Positions 1-13,200 of a DNA stretch of 64,000 bases are shown piece after piece. The DNA is from Euwallacea fornicatus. Lineage: Eukaryota > Arthropoda > Insecta > Coleoptera > Curculionidae. Below the pieces are notes generated by a model. It did no database searches, had not been told where the DNA came from, and was given only the letters and a program-made list of their open reading frames with translations. Position 1 is the first letter of the stretch; each line of letters opens with the position of its first letter. Both the position numbers and the translations under genes were made by a program. The stretch spans positions 1,550,001 to 1,614,000 of the forward strand of contig NW_027096008.1 in the NCBI RefSeq assembly GCF_040115645.1, read 5' to 3'.

Positions 1-56
1 TCTTTAAAATGACACAACAATTCATGATTGCATCTTGTTGAATTTCCAAGAAAAAT

Positions 57-62
57 AGTACT
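57..62 (+). other. Near-invariant AGTACT core (first example)
   Basis: AGTACT sits inside AAAAATAGTACTTTATGTGC at monomer positions about 51-70, followed by TCAAACACAC. Almost every monomer in both arms keeps it unchanged although flanking segments vary freely. It is a ScaI recognition site, so digestion of genomic DNA should give a strong 176-bp band. Exceptions are few: TTACTT at 34201, GTACAT at 39482, 41066 and 43530, GTTCTT in the unit at 49456, and GTACAT (seen as ATGTAC) in the CACATAATGTAC units. Confidence 0.85.
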
Positions 63-77
63 TTATGTGCTCAAACA

Positions 78-90
78 CACAACTTTTGTG
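78..90 (+). other. Dyad CACAACTTTTGTG (first example)
   Basis: Five-base arms CACAA and TTGTG flank CTT. Present in most monomers with the ACAACTTTT variant and lost in ACATATTTT units. It lies directly after the conserved AGTACT core. Confidence 0.6.
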
Positions 91-456
91 ACTTTTCCAA
101 TTTTGAAGCTCGATAACTTCGGCAAATGTGGACCAAATTTGTTAACCAAAGTGTCAAATTCACCAGCTCGACGAGGTCTTTAAAATGACACAACAATTCA
201 TGATTGCATCTTGTTGAATTTCCAAGAAAAATAGTACTTTATGTGCTCAAACACACAACTTTTGTGACTTTTCAAACTTTGAAGCTCGATAGCTTTGGCA
301 AATGTGGACCAAATTTGTTAACCAAAGTGTCAAATTAATCAGCTCGACGAGATCTTTAAAATGACACAACAATTCATGATTGCATCTTGTTGAATTTCCA
401 AGAAAAATAGTACTTTATGTGCTCAAACACACAACTTTTGTGACTTTTCCAATTTT

Positions 457-472
457 GAAGCTCGATAGCTTC
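457..472 (+). other. Six-bp-arm dyad GAAGCTCGATAGCTTC (first perfect example)
   Basis: GAAGCT and AGCTTC are perfect inverted repeats around CGAT. The dyad is complete only in monomers of the ATAGCTTCGG type and the GAAAGCTTCGG type; ATAACTTCGG and ATAGCTTTGG units have one mismatch, and ATAAATTTGG units have more. Short dyads are common in centromeric satellites and have been proposed to favour non-B structure; no function is shown here. Confidence 0.7.
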
Positions 473-1044
473 GGCAAATGAGGACCAAATTTGTTAAACA
501 GAGTGTAAAATTAATCAGCTCGACGAGATTTTGAATATGTCACAACACATCATGATTGCATCTTGTTGAATTTCCAAGAAAAATAGTACTTTATGTGCTC
601 AAACACACAAGTTTTGTGACTTTTCCAAATTTGAAGCTCGATAACTTCGGCAAATGTGGAACAAATTTCTTAAACAAAGTGTCAAATTAATCAGCTCGAC
701 GAGATCTTTAAAATGACACAACAATTCATGATTGCATCTTGTTGAATTTCCAAGAAAAATAGTACTTTATGTGCTCAAACACACAACTTTTGTGACTTTT
801 CAAACTTTGAAGCTCGATAACTTCGGCAAATGTGGACCAAATTTCTTAAACAAAGTGTCAAATTAATCAGCTCAACGAGATTTTGAATATGTTACAACAC
901 ATCATCATTGCATCTTGTTGAACTTCCAAGAAAAATAGTACTTTATGTGCTCAAACACACAACTTTTGTGACTTTTCCAATTTTGAAGCTCGATAAATTT
1001 GGCAAATGTGGACCAAATTTGTTAACCAAAGTGTCAAATTAATC

Positions 1045-1057
1045 ATCTCGACGAGAT
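1045..1057 (+). other. Dyad ATCTCGACGAGAT (first example)
   Basis: Six-base arms ATCTCG and CGAGAT surround one central base. It forms only in monomers whose tail reads ATCATCTCG; the usual CAGCTCG tail leaves a four-base arm (CTCG/CGAG). Units of this type include those ending near 1056, 3344, 4928, 11088, 12144, 14432 and 16720. Confidence 0.65.
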
Positions 1058-2288
1058 CTTTAAAATGACACAACAATTCATGATTGCATCTTGTTGAATT
1101 TCCAAGAAAAATAGTACTTTATGTGCTCAAACACACAACTTTTGTGACTTTTCCAAATTTGAAGCTCGATAACTTTGGCAAATGTGGACCAAATTTGTTA
1201 AACAAAGTGTCAAATTAATCAGCTCGACGAGATTTTGAATATGTCACAACACATCATGATTGCATCTTGTTGAATTTCCAAGAAAAATAGTACTTTATGT
1301 GCTCAAACACACAACTTTTGTGACTTTTCAAACTTTGAAGCTCGATAGCTTCGGCAAATGAAGACCAAATTTGTTAAACAAAGTGTCAAATTAATCAGCT
1401 CGACGAGATTTTGAAGATGTCACAACACATCATGATTGCATCTTGTTGAATTTCCAAGAAAAATAGTACTTTATGTGCTCAAACACACAACTTTTGTGAC
1501 TTTTCCAATTTTGAAGCTCGATAACTTCGGCAAATGTGGACCAAATTTGTTAACCAAAGTGTCAAATTCATCAGCTCGACGAGATCTTTAAAATGACACA
1601 ACAATTCATGATTGCATCTTGTTGAATTTCCAAGAAAAATAGTACTTTATGTGCTCAAACACACAAGTTTTGTGACTTTTCCAAATTTGAAGCTCGATAA
1701 CTTTGGCAAATGTGGACCAAATTTGTTAAACAAAGTGTCAAATTAATCAGCTCGACGAGATTTTGAATATGTCACAACACATCACGATTGCATCTTGTTG
1801 AATTTCCAAGAAAAATAGTACTTTATGTGCTCAAACACACAACTTTTGTGACTTTTCAAACTTTGAAGCTCGATAGCTTTGGCAAATGTGGACCAAATTT
1901 GTTAACCAAAGTGTCAAATTAATCAGCTCGACGAGATCTTTAAAATGACACAACAATTCATGATTGCATCTTGTTGAATTTCCAAGAAAAATAGTACTTT
2001 ATGTGCTCAAACACACAACTTTTGTGACTTTTCCAATTTTGAAGCTCGATAACTTCGGCAAATGTGGACCAAATTTGTTAACCAAAGTGTCAAATTCATC
2101 AGCTCGACGAGATCTTTAAAATGACACAACAATTCATGATTGCATCTTGTTGAATTTCCAAGAAAAATAGTACTTTATGTGCTCAAACACACAACTTTTG
2201 TGACTTTTCCAATTTTGAAGCTCGATAACTTCGGCAAATGTGGACCAAATTTGTTAACCAAAGTGTCAAATTCACCAGCTCGACGAGG

Positions 2289-3631
2289 TCTTTAAAATGA
2301 CACAACAATTCATGATTGCATCTTGTTGAATTTCCAAGAAAAATAGTACTTTATGTGCTCAAACACACAACTTTTGTGACTTTTCCAATTTTGAAGCTCG
2401 ATAACTTCGGCAAATGTGGACCAAATTTGTTAACCAAAGTGTCAAATTCACCAGCTCGACGAGGTCTTTAAAATGACACAACAATTCATGATTGCATCTT
2501 GTTGAATTTCCAAGAAAAATAGTACTTTATGTGCTCAAACACACAACTTTTGTGACTTTTCAAACTTTGAAGCTCGATAGCTTTGGCAAATGTGGACCAA
2601 ATTTGTTAACCAAAGTGTCAAATTAATCAGCTCGACGAGATCTTTAAAATGACACAACAATTCATGATTGCATCTTGTTGAATTTCCAAGAAAAATAGTA
2701 CTTTATGTGCTCAAACACACAACTTTTGTGACTTTTCCAATTTTGAAGCTCGATAGCTTCGGCAAATGAGGACCAAATTTGTTAAACAGAGTGTAAAATT
2801 AATCAGCTCGACGAGATTTTGAATATGTCACAACACATCATGATTGCATCTTGTTGAATTTCCAAGAAAAATAGTACTTTATGTGCTCAAACACACAAGT
2901 TTTGTGACTTTTCCAAATTTGAAGCTCGATAACTTCGGCAAATGTGGAACAAATTTCTTAAACAAAGTGTCAAATTAATCAGCTCGACGAGATCTTTAAA
3001 ATGACACAACAATTCATGATTGCATCTTGTTGAATTTCCAAGAAAAATAGTACTTTATGTGCTCAAACACACAACTTTTGTGACTTTTCAAACTTTGAAG
3101 CTCGATAACTTCGGCAAATGTGGACCAAATTTCTTAAACAAAGTGTCAAATTAATCAGCTCAACGAGATTTTGAATATGTTACAACACATCATCATTGCA
3201 TCTTGTTGAACTTCCAAGAAAAATAGTACTTTATGTGCTCAAACACACAACTTTTGTGACTTTTCCAATTTTGAAGCTCGATAAATTTGGCAAATGTGGA
3301 CCAAATTTGTTAACCAAAGTGTCAAATTAATCATCTCGACGAGATCTTTAAAATGACACAACAATTCATGATTGCATCTTGTTGAATTTCCAAGAAAAAT
3401 AGTACTTTATGTGCTCAAACACACAACTTTTGTGACTTTTCCAAATTTGAAGCTCGATAACTTTGGCAAATGTGGACCAAATTTGTTAAACAAAGTGTCA
3501 AATTAATCAGCTCGACGAGATTTTGAATATGTCACAACACATCATGATTGCATCTTGTTGAATTTCCAAGAAAAATAGTACTTTATGTGCTCAAACACAC
3601 AACTTTTGTGACTTTTCAAACTTTGAAGCTC
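2289..3631 (+). repeat. Seven-monomer HOR block, copy 2
   Basis: This block repeats the tag order of 1-1343 at an offset of 2,288 bp. It is followed after only 9 monomers (1,584 bp) by a third copy, so spacing between copies varies. Unequal spacing means the block moved by exchange of different numbers of monomers and is not a strict tandem HOR. Confidence 0.85.
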
Positions 3632-3872
3632 GATAGCTTTGGCAAATGTGGACCAAATTTGTTAACCAAAGTGTCAAATTAATCAGCTCGACGAGATCTT
3701 TAAAATGACACAACAATTCATGATTGCATCTTGTTGAATTTCCAAGAAAAATAGTACTTTATGTGCTCAAACACACAACTTTTGTGACTTTTCCAATTTT
3801 GAAGCTCGATAACTTCGGCAAATGTGGACCAAATTTGTTAACCAAAGTGTCAAATTCACCAGCTCGACGAGG

Positions 3873-5027
3873 TCTTTAAAATGACACAACAATTCATGAT
3901 TGCATCTTGTTGAATTTCCAAGAAAAATAGTACTTTATGTGCTCAAACACACAACTTTTGTGACTTTTCCAATTTTGAAGCTCGATAACTTCGGCAAATG
4001 TGGACCAAATTTGTTAACCAAAGTGTCAAATTCACCAGCTCGACGAGGTCTTTAAAATGACACAACAATTCATGATTGCATCTTGTTGAATTTCCAAGAA
4101 AAATAGTACTTTATGTGCTCAAACACACAACTTTTGTGACTTTTCAAACTTTGAAGCTCGATAGCTTTGGCAAATGTGGACCAAATTTGTTAACCAAAGT
4201 GTCAAATTAATCAGCTCGACGAGATCTTTAAAATGACACAACAATTCATGATTGCATCTTGTTGAATTTCCAAGAAAAATAGTACTTTATGTGCTCAAAC
4301 ACACAACTTTTGTGACTTTTCCAATTTTGAAGCTCGATAGCTTCGGCAAATGAGGACCAAATTTGTTAAACAGAGTGTAAAATTAATCAGCTCGACGAGA
4401 TTTTGAATATGTCACAACACATCATGATTGCATCTTGTTGAATTTCCAAGAAAAATAGTACTTTATGTGCTCAAACACACAAGTTTTGTGACTTTTCCAA
4501 ATTTGAAGCTCGATAACTTCGGCAAATGTGGAACAAATTTCTTAAACAAAGTGTCAAATTAATCAGCTCGACGAGATCTTTAAAATGACACAACAATTCA
4601 TGATTGCATCTTGTTGAATTTCCAAGAAAAATAGTACTTTATGTGCTCAAACACACAACTTTTGTGACTTTTCAAACTTTGAAGCTCGATAACTTCGGCA
4701 AATGTGGACCAAATTTCTTAAACAAAGTGTCAAATTAATCAGCTCAACGAGATTTTGAATATGTTACAACACATCATCATTGCATCTTGTTGAACTTCCA
4801 AGAAAAATAGTACTTTATGTGCTCAAACACACAACTTTTGTGACTTTTCCAATTTTGAAGCTCGATAAATTTGGCAAATGTGGACCAAATTTGTTAACCA
4901 AAGTGTCAAATTAATCATCTCGACGAGATCTTTAAAATGACACAACAATTCATGATTGCATCTTGTTGAATTTCCAAGAAAAATAGTACTTTATGTGCTC
5001 AAACACACAACTTTTGTGACTTTTCCA
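3873..5027 (+). repeat. HOR block, copy 3 (shortened)
   Basis: Six monomers match 2289-3344 at an offset of 1,584 bp, including the rare TATGTTACAACAC unit at 4753. The seventh unit differs (CCAATTTTG where copy 2 has CCAAATTTG, and GTGTAAAATTCACC), so the copy is cut short there by recombination with another unit type. Confidence 0.8.
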
Positions 5028-8000
5028 ATTTTGAAGCTCGATAACTTCGGCAAATGTGGACCAAATTTGTTAACCAAAGTGTAAAATTCACCAGCTCGAC
5101 GAGGTCTTTAAAATGACACAACAATTCATGATTGCATCTTGTTGAATTTCCAAGAAAAATAGTACTTTATGTGCTCAAACACACAAGTTTTGTGACTTTT
5201 CCAAATTTGAAGCTCGATAACTTTGGCAAATGTGGACCAAATTTGTTAAACAAAGTGTCAAATTAATCAGCTCGACGAGATTTTGAATATGTCACAACAC
5301 ATCATGATTGCATCTTGTTGAATTTCCAAGAAAAATAGTACTTTATGTGCTCAAACACACAACTTTTGTGACTTTTCAAACTTTGAAGCTCGATAGCTTT
5401 GGCAAATGTGGACCAAATTTGTTAACCAAAGTGTCAAATTAATCAGCTCGACGAGATCTTTAAAATGACACAACAATTCATGATTGCATCTTGTTGAATT
5501 TCCAAGAAAAATAGTACTTTATGTGCTCAAACACACAACTTTTGTGACTTTTCCAATTTTGAAGCTCGATAGCTTCGGCAAATGAGGACCAAATTTGTTA
5601 AACAGAGTGTAAAATTAATCAGCTCGACGAGATTTTGAATATGTCACAACACATCATGATTGCATCTTGTTGAATTTCCAAGAAAAATAGTACTTTATGT
5701 GCTCAAACACACAACTTTTGTGACTTTTCAAACTTTGAAGCTCGATAGCTTCGGCAAATGAGGACCAAATTTGTTAAACAGAGTGTAAAATTAATCAGCT
5801 CGACGAGATTGTGAAGATGTCACAACACATCATGATTGCATCTTGTTGAATTTCCAAGAAAAATAGTACTTTATGTGCTCAAACACACAACTTTTGTGAC
5901 TTTTCCAATTTTGAAGCTCGATAAATTTGGCAAATGTGGACCAAATTTGTTAAACAAAGTGTCAAATTAATCAGCTCGACGAGATTTTGAATATGTCACA
6001 ACACATCATGATTGCATCTTGTTGAATTTCCAAGAAAAATAGTACTTTATGTGCTCAAACACACAACTTTTGTGACTTTTCCAATTTTGAAGCTCGATAA
6101 CTTCGGCAAATGTGGACCAAATTTGTTAACCAAAGTGTCAAATTCATCAGCTCGACGAGATCTTTAAAATGACACAACAATTCATGATTGCATCTTGTTG
6201 AATTTCCAAGAAAAATAGTACTTTATGTGCTCAAACACACAAGTTTTGTGACTTTTCCAAATTTGAAGCTCGATAACTTTGGCAAATGTGGACCAAATTT
6301 GTTAAACAAAGTGTCAAATTAATCAGCTCGACGAGATCTTTAAAATGTCACAACACATCATGATTGCATCTTGTTGAATTTCCAAGAAAAATAGTACTTT
6401 ATGTGCTCAAACACACAACTTTTGTGACTTTTCCAATTTTGAAGCTCGATAACTTCGGCAAATGAGGACCAAATTTGTTAAACAAAGTGTCAAATTAATC
6501 AGCTCGACGAGATTTTGAATATGTCACAACACATCATGATTGCATCTTGTTGAATTTCCAAGAAAAATAGTACTTTATGTGCTCAAACACACAACTTTTG
6601 TGACTTTTCAAACTTTGAAGCTCGATAGCTTCGGCAAATGAGGACCAAATTTGTTAAACAGAGTGTAAAATTAATCAGCTCGACGAGATTTTGAATATGT
6701 CACAACACATCATGATTGCATCTTGTTGAATTTCCAAGAAAAATAGTACTTTATGTGCTCAAACACACAACTTTTGTGACTTTTCAAACTTTGAAGCTCG
6801 ATAGCTTCGGCAAATGAAGACCAAATTTGTTAAACAAAGTGTCAAATTAATCAGCTCGACGAGATTTTGAATATGTCACAACACATCATGATTGCATCTT
6901 GTTGAATTTCCAAGAAAAATAGTACTTTATGTGCTCAAACACACAACTTTTGTGACTTTTCAAACTTTGAAGCTCGATAGCTTCGGCAAATGAAGACCAA
7001 ATTTGTTAAACAAAGTGTCAAATTAATCAGCTCGACGAGATTTTGAAGATGTCACAACACATCATGATTGCATCTTGTTGAATTTCCAAGAAAAATAGTA
7101 CTTTATGTGCTCAAACACACAACTTTTGTGACTTTTCCAATTTTGAAGCTCGATAACTTCGGCAAATGTGGACCAAATTTGTTAACCAAAGTGTCAAATT
7201 CATCAGCTCGACGAGATCTTTAAAATGACACAACAATTCATGATTGCATCTTGTTGAATTTCCAAGAAAAATAGTACTTTATGTGCTCAAACACACAAGT
7301 TTTGTGACTTTTCCAAATTTGAAGCTCGATAACTTTGGCAAATGTGGACCAAATTTGTTAAACAAAGTGTCAAATTAATCAGCTCGACGAGATTTTGAAT
7401 ATGTCACAACACATCACGATTGCATCTTGTTGAATTTCCAAGAAAAATAGTACTTTATGTGCTCAAACACACAACTTTTGTGACTTTTCAAACTTTGAAG
7501 CTCGATAGCTTTGGCAAATGTGGACCAAATTTGTTAACCAAAGTGTCAAATTAATCAGCTCGACGAGATCTTTAAAATGACACAACAATTCATGATTGCA
7601 TCTTGTTGAATTTCCAAGAAAAATAGTACTTTATGTGCTCAAACACACAACTTTTGTGACTTTTCCAATTTTGAAGCTCGATAACTTCGGCAAATGTGGA
7701 CCAAATTTGTTAACCAAAGTGTCAAATTCATCAGCTCGACGAGATCTTTAAAATGACACAACAATTCATGATTGCATCTTGTTGAATTTCCAAGAAAAAT
7801 AGTACTTTATGTGCTCAAACACACAAGTTTTGTGACTTTTCCAAATTTGAAGCTCGATAACTTTGGCAAATGTGGACCAAATTTGTTAAACAAAGTGTCA
7901 AATTAATCAGCTCGACGAGATTTTGAATATGTCACAACACATCATGATTGCATCTTGTTGAATTTCCAAGAAAAATAGTACTTTATGTGCTCAAACACAC

Positions 8001-9856
8001 AACTTTTGTGACTTTTCAAACTTTGAAGCTCGATAGCTTTGGCAAATGTGGACCAAATTTGTTAACCAAAGTGTCAAATTAATCAGCTCGACGAGATCTT
8101 TAAAATGACACAACAATTCATGATTGCATCTTGTTGAATTTCCAAGAAAAATAGTACTTTATGTGCTCAAACACACAACTTTTGTGACTTTTCCAATTTT
8201 GAAGCTCGATAACTTCGGCAAATGTGGACCAAATTTGTTAACCAAAGTGTCAAATTCACCAGCTCGACGAGGTCTTTAAAATGACACAACAATTCATGAT
8301 TGCATCTTGTTGAATTTCCAAGAAAAATAGTACTTTATGTGCTCAAACACACAACTTTTGTGACTTTTCCAATTTTGAAGCTCGATAACTTCGGCAAATG
8401 TGGACCAAATTTGTTAACCAAAGTGTCAAATTCACCAGCTCGACGAGATCTTTAAAATGACACAACAATTCATGATTGCATCTTGTTGAATTTCCAAGAA
8501 AAATAGTACTTTATGTGCTCAAACACACAACTTTTGTGACTTTTCCAATTTTGAAGCTCGATAGCTTCGGCAAATGAGGACCAAATTTGTTAAACAGAGT
8601 GTAAAATTAATCAGCTCGACGAGATTTTGAATATGTCACAACACATCATGATTGCATCTTGTTGAATTTCCAAGAAAAATAGTACTTTATGTGCTCAAAC
8701 ACACAAGTTTTGTGACTTTTCCAAATTTGAAGCTCGATAACTTTGGCAAATGTGGACCAAATTTGTTAAACAAAGTGTCAAATTAATCAGCTCGACGAGA
8801 TCTTTAAAATGTCACAACACATCATGATTGCATCTTGTTGAATTTCCAAGAAAAATAGTACTTTATGTGCTCAAACACACAACTTTTGTGACTTTTCAAA
8901 CTTTGAAGCTCGATAGCTTCGGCAAATGAGGACCAAATTTGTTAAACAGAGTGTAAAATTAATCAGCTCGACGAGATTTTGAATATGTCACAACACATCA
9001 TGATTGCATCTTGTTGAATTTCCAAGAAAAATAGTACTTTATGTGCTCAAACACACAACTTTTGTGACTTTTCAAACTTTGAAGCTCGATAACTTCGGCA
9101 AATGTGGAACAAATTTCTTAAACAAAGTGTCAAATTCATCAGCTCGACGAGATCTTTAAAATGACACAACAATTCATGATTGCATCTTGTTGAATTTCCA
9201 AGAAAAATAGTACTTTATGTGCTCAAACACACAAGTTTTGTGACTTTTCCAAATTTGAAGCTCGATAACTTTGGCAAATGTGGACCAAATTTGTTAAACA
9301 AAGTGTCAAATTAATCAGCTCGACGAGATTTTGAATATGTCACAACACATCATGATTGCATCTTGTTGAATTTCCAAGAAAAATAGTACTTTATGTGCTC
9401 AAACACACAACTTTTGTGACTTTTCAAACTTTGAAGCTCGATAGCTTTGGCAAATGTGGACCAAATTTGTTAACCAAAGTGTCAAATTAATCAGCTCGAC
9501 GAGATCTTTAAAATGACACAACAATTCATGATTGCATCTTGTTGAATTTCCAAGAAAAATAGTACTTTATGTGCTCAAACACACAACTTTTGTGACTTTT
9601 CCAATTTTGAAGCTCGATAACTTCGGCAAATGTGGACCAAATTTGTTAACCAAAGTGTCAAATTCATCAGCTCGACGAGATCTTTAAAATGACACAACAA
9701 TTCATGATTGCATCTTGTTGAATTTCCAAGAAAAATAGTACTTTATGTGCTCAAACACACAAGTTTTGTGACTTTTCCAAATTTGAAGCTCGATAACTTT
9801 GGCAAATGTGGACCAAATTTGTTAAACAAAGTGTCAAATTAATCAGCTCGACGAGA

Positions 9857-11264
9857 TTTTGAATATGTCACAACACATCATGATTGCATCTTGTTGAATT
9901 TCCAAGAAAAATAGTACTTTATGTGCTCAAACACACAACTTTTGTGACTTTTCAAACTTTGAAGCTCGATAGCTTTGGCAAATGTGGACCAAATTTGTTA
10001 ACCAAAGTGTCAAATTAATCAGCTCGACGAGATCTTTAAAATGACACAACAATTCATGATTGCATCTTGTTGAATTTCCAAGAAAAATAGTACTTTATGT
10101 GCTCAAACACACAACTTTTGTGACTTTTCCAATTTTGAAGCTCGATAACTTCGGCAAATGTGGACCAAATTTGTTAACCAAAGTGTCAAATTCACCAGCT
10201 CGACGAGGTCTTTAAAATGACACAACAATTCATGATTGCATCTTGTTGAATTTCCAAGAAAAATAGTACTTTATGTGCTCAAACACACAACTTTTGTGAC
10301 TTTTCCAATTTTGAAGCTCGATAACTTCGGCAAATGTGGACCAAATTTGTTAACCAAAGTGTCAAATTCACCAGCTCGACGAGGTCTTTAAAATGACACA
10401 ACAATTCATGATTGCATCTTGTTGAATTTCCAAGAAAAATAGTACTTTATGTGCTCAAACACACAACTTTTGTGACTTTTCAAACTTTGAAGCTCGATAG
10501 CTTTGGCAAATGTGGACCAAATTTGTTAACCAAAGTGTCAAATTAATCAGCTCGACGAGATCTTTAAAATGACACAACAATTCATGATTGCATCTTGTTG
10601 AATTTCCAAGAAAAATAGTACTTTATGTGCTCAAACACACAACTTTTGTGACTTTTCCAATTTTGAAGCTCGATAGCTTCGGCAAATGAGGACCAAATTT
10701 GTTAAACAGAGTGTAAAATTAATCAGCTCGACGAGATTTTGAATATGTCACAACACATCATGATTGCATCTTGTTGAATTTCCAAGAAAAATAGTACTTT
10801 ATGTGCTGAAACACACAACTTTTGTGACTTTTCAAACTTTGAAGCTCGATAGCTTCGGCAAATGAAGACCAAATTTGTTAAACAAAGTGTCAAATTAATC
10901 AGCTCGACGAGATTTTGAAGATGTCACAACACATCATGATTGCATCTTGTTGAATTTCCAAGAAAAATAGTACTTTATGTGCTCAAACACACAACTTTTG
11001 TGACTTTTCCAATTTTGAAGCTCGATAAATTTGGCAAATGTGGACCAAATTTGTTAACCAAAGTGTCAAATTAATCATCTCGACGAGATCTTTAAAATGA
11101 CACAACAATTCATGATTGCATCTTGTTGAATTTCCAAGAAAAATAGTACTTTATGTGCTCAAACACACAACTTTTGTGACTTTTCCAATTTTGAAGCTCG
11201 ATAACTTCGGCAAATGTGGACCAAATTTGTTAACCAAAGTGTCAAATTCATCAGCTCGACGAGA
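9857..11264 (+). repeat. Eight-monomer block repeated at 13201
   Basis: Eight monomers, from a TTTTGAATATG unit through two GAGG-tailed units, a CAGAG unit, an ATGAAG unit, an ATAAATTTGG unit with ATCATCTCG, and an AATTCATCAG unit, recur at 13201-14608 (offset 19 monomers, 3,344 bp). Seen differences are GTGCTGAAAC at 10804 against GTGCTCAAAC, and CTTCGGC against CTTCTGC at 13495. The first five monomers also occur at 3521-4400. Confidence 0.82.
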
Positions 11265-13200
11265 TCTTTAAAATGACACAACAATTCATGATTGCATCTT
11301 GTTGAATTTCCAAGAAAAATAGTACTTTATGTGCTCAAACACACAAGTTTTGTGACTTTTCCAAATTTGAAGCTCGATAACTTTGGCAAATGTGGACCAA
11401 ATTTGTTAAACAAAGTGTCAAATTAATCAGCTCGACGAGATCTTTAAAATGTCACAACACATCATGATTGCATCTTGTTGAATTTCCAAGAAAAATAGTA
11501 CTTTATGTGCTCAAACACACAACTTTTGTGACTTTTCCAATTTTGAAGCTCGATAACTTCGGCAAATGAGGACCAAATTTGTTAAACAAAGTGTCAAATT
11601 AATCAGCTCGACGAGATTTTGAATATGTCACAACACATCATGATTGCATCTTGTTGAATTTCCAAGAAAAATAGTACTTTATGTGCTCAAACACACAACT
11701 TTTGTGACTTTTCAAACTTTGAAGCTCGATAGCTTCGGCAAATGAGGACCAAATTTGTTAAACAGAGTGTAAAATTAATCAGCTCGACGAGATTTTGAAT
11801 ATGTCACAACACATCATGATTGCATCTTGTTGAATTTCCAAGAAAAATAGTACTTTATGTGCTCAAACACACAACTTTTGTGACTTTTCAAACTTTGAAG
11901 CTCGATAGCTTCGGCAAATGAAGACCAAATTTGTTAAACAAAGTGTCAAATTAATCAGCTCGACGAGATTTTGAAGATGTCACAACACATCATGATTGCA
12001 TCTTGTTGAATTTCCAAGAAAAATAGTACTTTATGTGCTCAAACACACAACTTTTGTGACTTTTCCAATTTTGAAGCTCGATAAATTTGGCAAATGTGGA
12101 CCAAATTTGTTAACCAAAGTGTCAAATTAATCATCTCGACGAGATCTTTAAAATGACACAACAATTCATGATTGCATCTTGTTGAATTTCCAAGAAAAAT
12201 AGTACTTTATGTGCTCAAACACACAACTTTTGTGACTTTTCCAATTTTGAAGCTCGATAACTTCGGCAAATGTGGACCAAATTTGTTAACCAAAGTGTCA
12301 AATTCATCAGCTCGACGAGATCTTTAAAATGACACAACAATTCATGATTGCATCTTGTTGAATTTCCAAGAAAAATAGTACTTTATGTGCTCAAACACAC
12401 AACTTTTGTGACTTTTCAAACTTTGAAGCTCGATAGCTTCGGCAAATGAGGACCAAATTTGTTAAACAGAGTGTAAAATTAATCAGCTCGACGAGATTTT
12501 GAAGATGTCACAACACATCATGATTGCATCTTGTTGAATTTCCAAGAAAAATAGTACTTTATGTGCTCAAACACACAACTTTTGTGACTTTTCCAATTTT
12601 GAAGCTCGATAAATTTGGCAAATGTGGACCAAATTTGTTAACCAAAGTGTCAAATTAATCAGCTCGACGAGATTTTGAATATGTCACAACACATCATGAT
12701 TGCATCTTGTTGAATTTCCAAGAAAAATAGTACTTTATGTGCTCAAACACACAACTTTTGTGACTTTTCAAACTTTGAAGCTCGATAGCTTCGGCAAATG
12801 AGGACCAAATTTGTTAAACAGAGTGTAAAATTAATCAGCTCGACGAGATTTTGAATATGTCACAACACATCATGATTGCATTTTGTTGAATTTCCAAGAA
12901 AAATAGTACTTTATGTGCTCAAACACACAACTTTTGTGACTTTTCAAACTTTGAAGCTCGATAGCTTCGGCAAATGAAGACCAAATTTGTTAAACAAAGT
13001 GTCAAATTAATCAGCTCGACGAGATTTTGAAGATGTCACAACACATCATGATTACATCTTGTTGAACTTCTAAGAAAAATAGTACTTTATGTGCTCAAAC
13101 ACACAACTTTTGTGACTTTTCAAACTTTGAAGCTCGATAGCTTCGGCAAATGAGGACCAAATTTGTTAAACAGAGTGTAAAATTAATCAGCTCGACGAGA

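Larger units (their letters stand above)
1..1343 (+). repeat. Seven-monomer HOR block, copy 1
   Basis: Seven consecutive monomer types, plus part of an eighth, recur in the same order 13 monomers (2,288 bp) downstream at 2289-3631. Tags in order: GAGG tail; ATAGCTTTGG; ATGAGG with CAGAGTGTAAAA; ACAAGTTTT with GAACAAATTTC; CAACGAGA tail; TATGTTACAACAC with CATCATCATTG and ATAAATTTGG; then ACTTTGG with CCAAATTTG. The match breaks at about 1344 (CTTCGG against CTTTGG). The block may start before the window. Confidence 0.85.

Noticed and set aside
351..356. AGATCT palindrome as a regulatory site
   Set aside because: It arises wherever a CGAGA tail meets a TCTTT box and is only a BglII site that depends on unit type.
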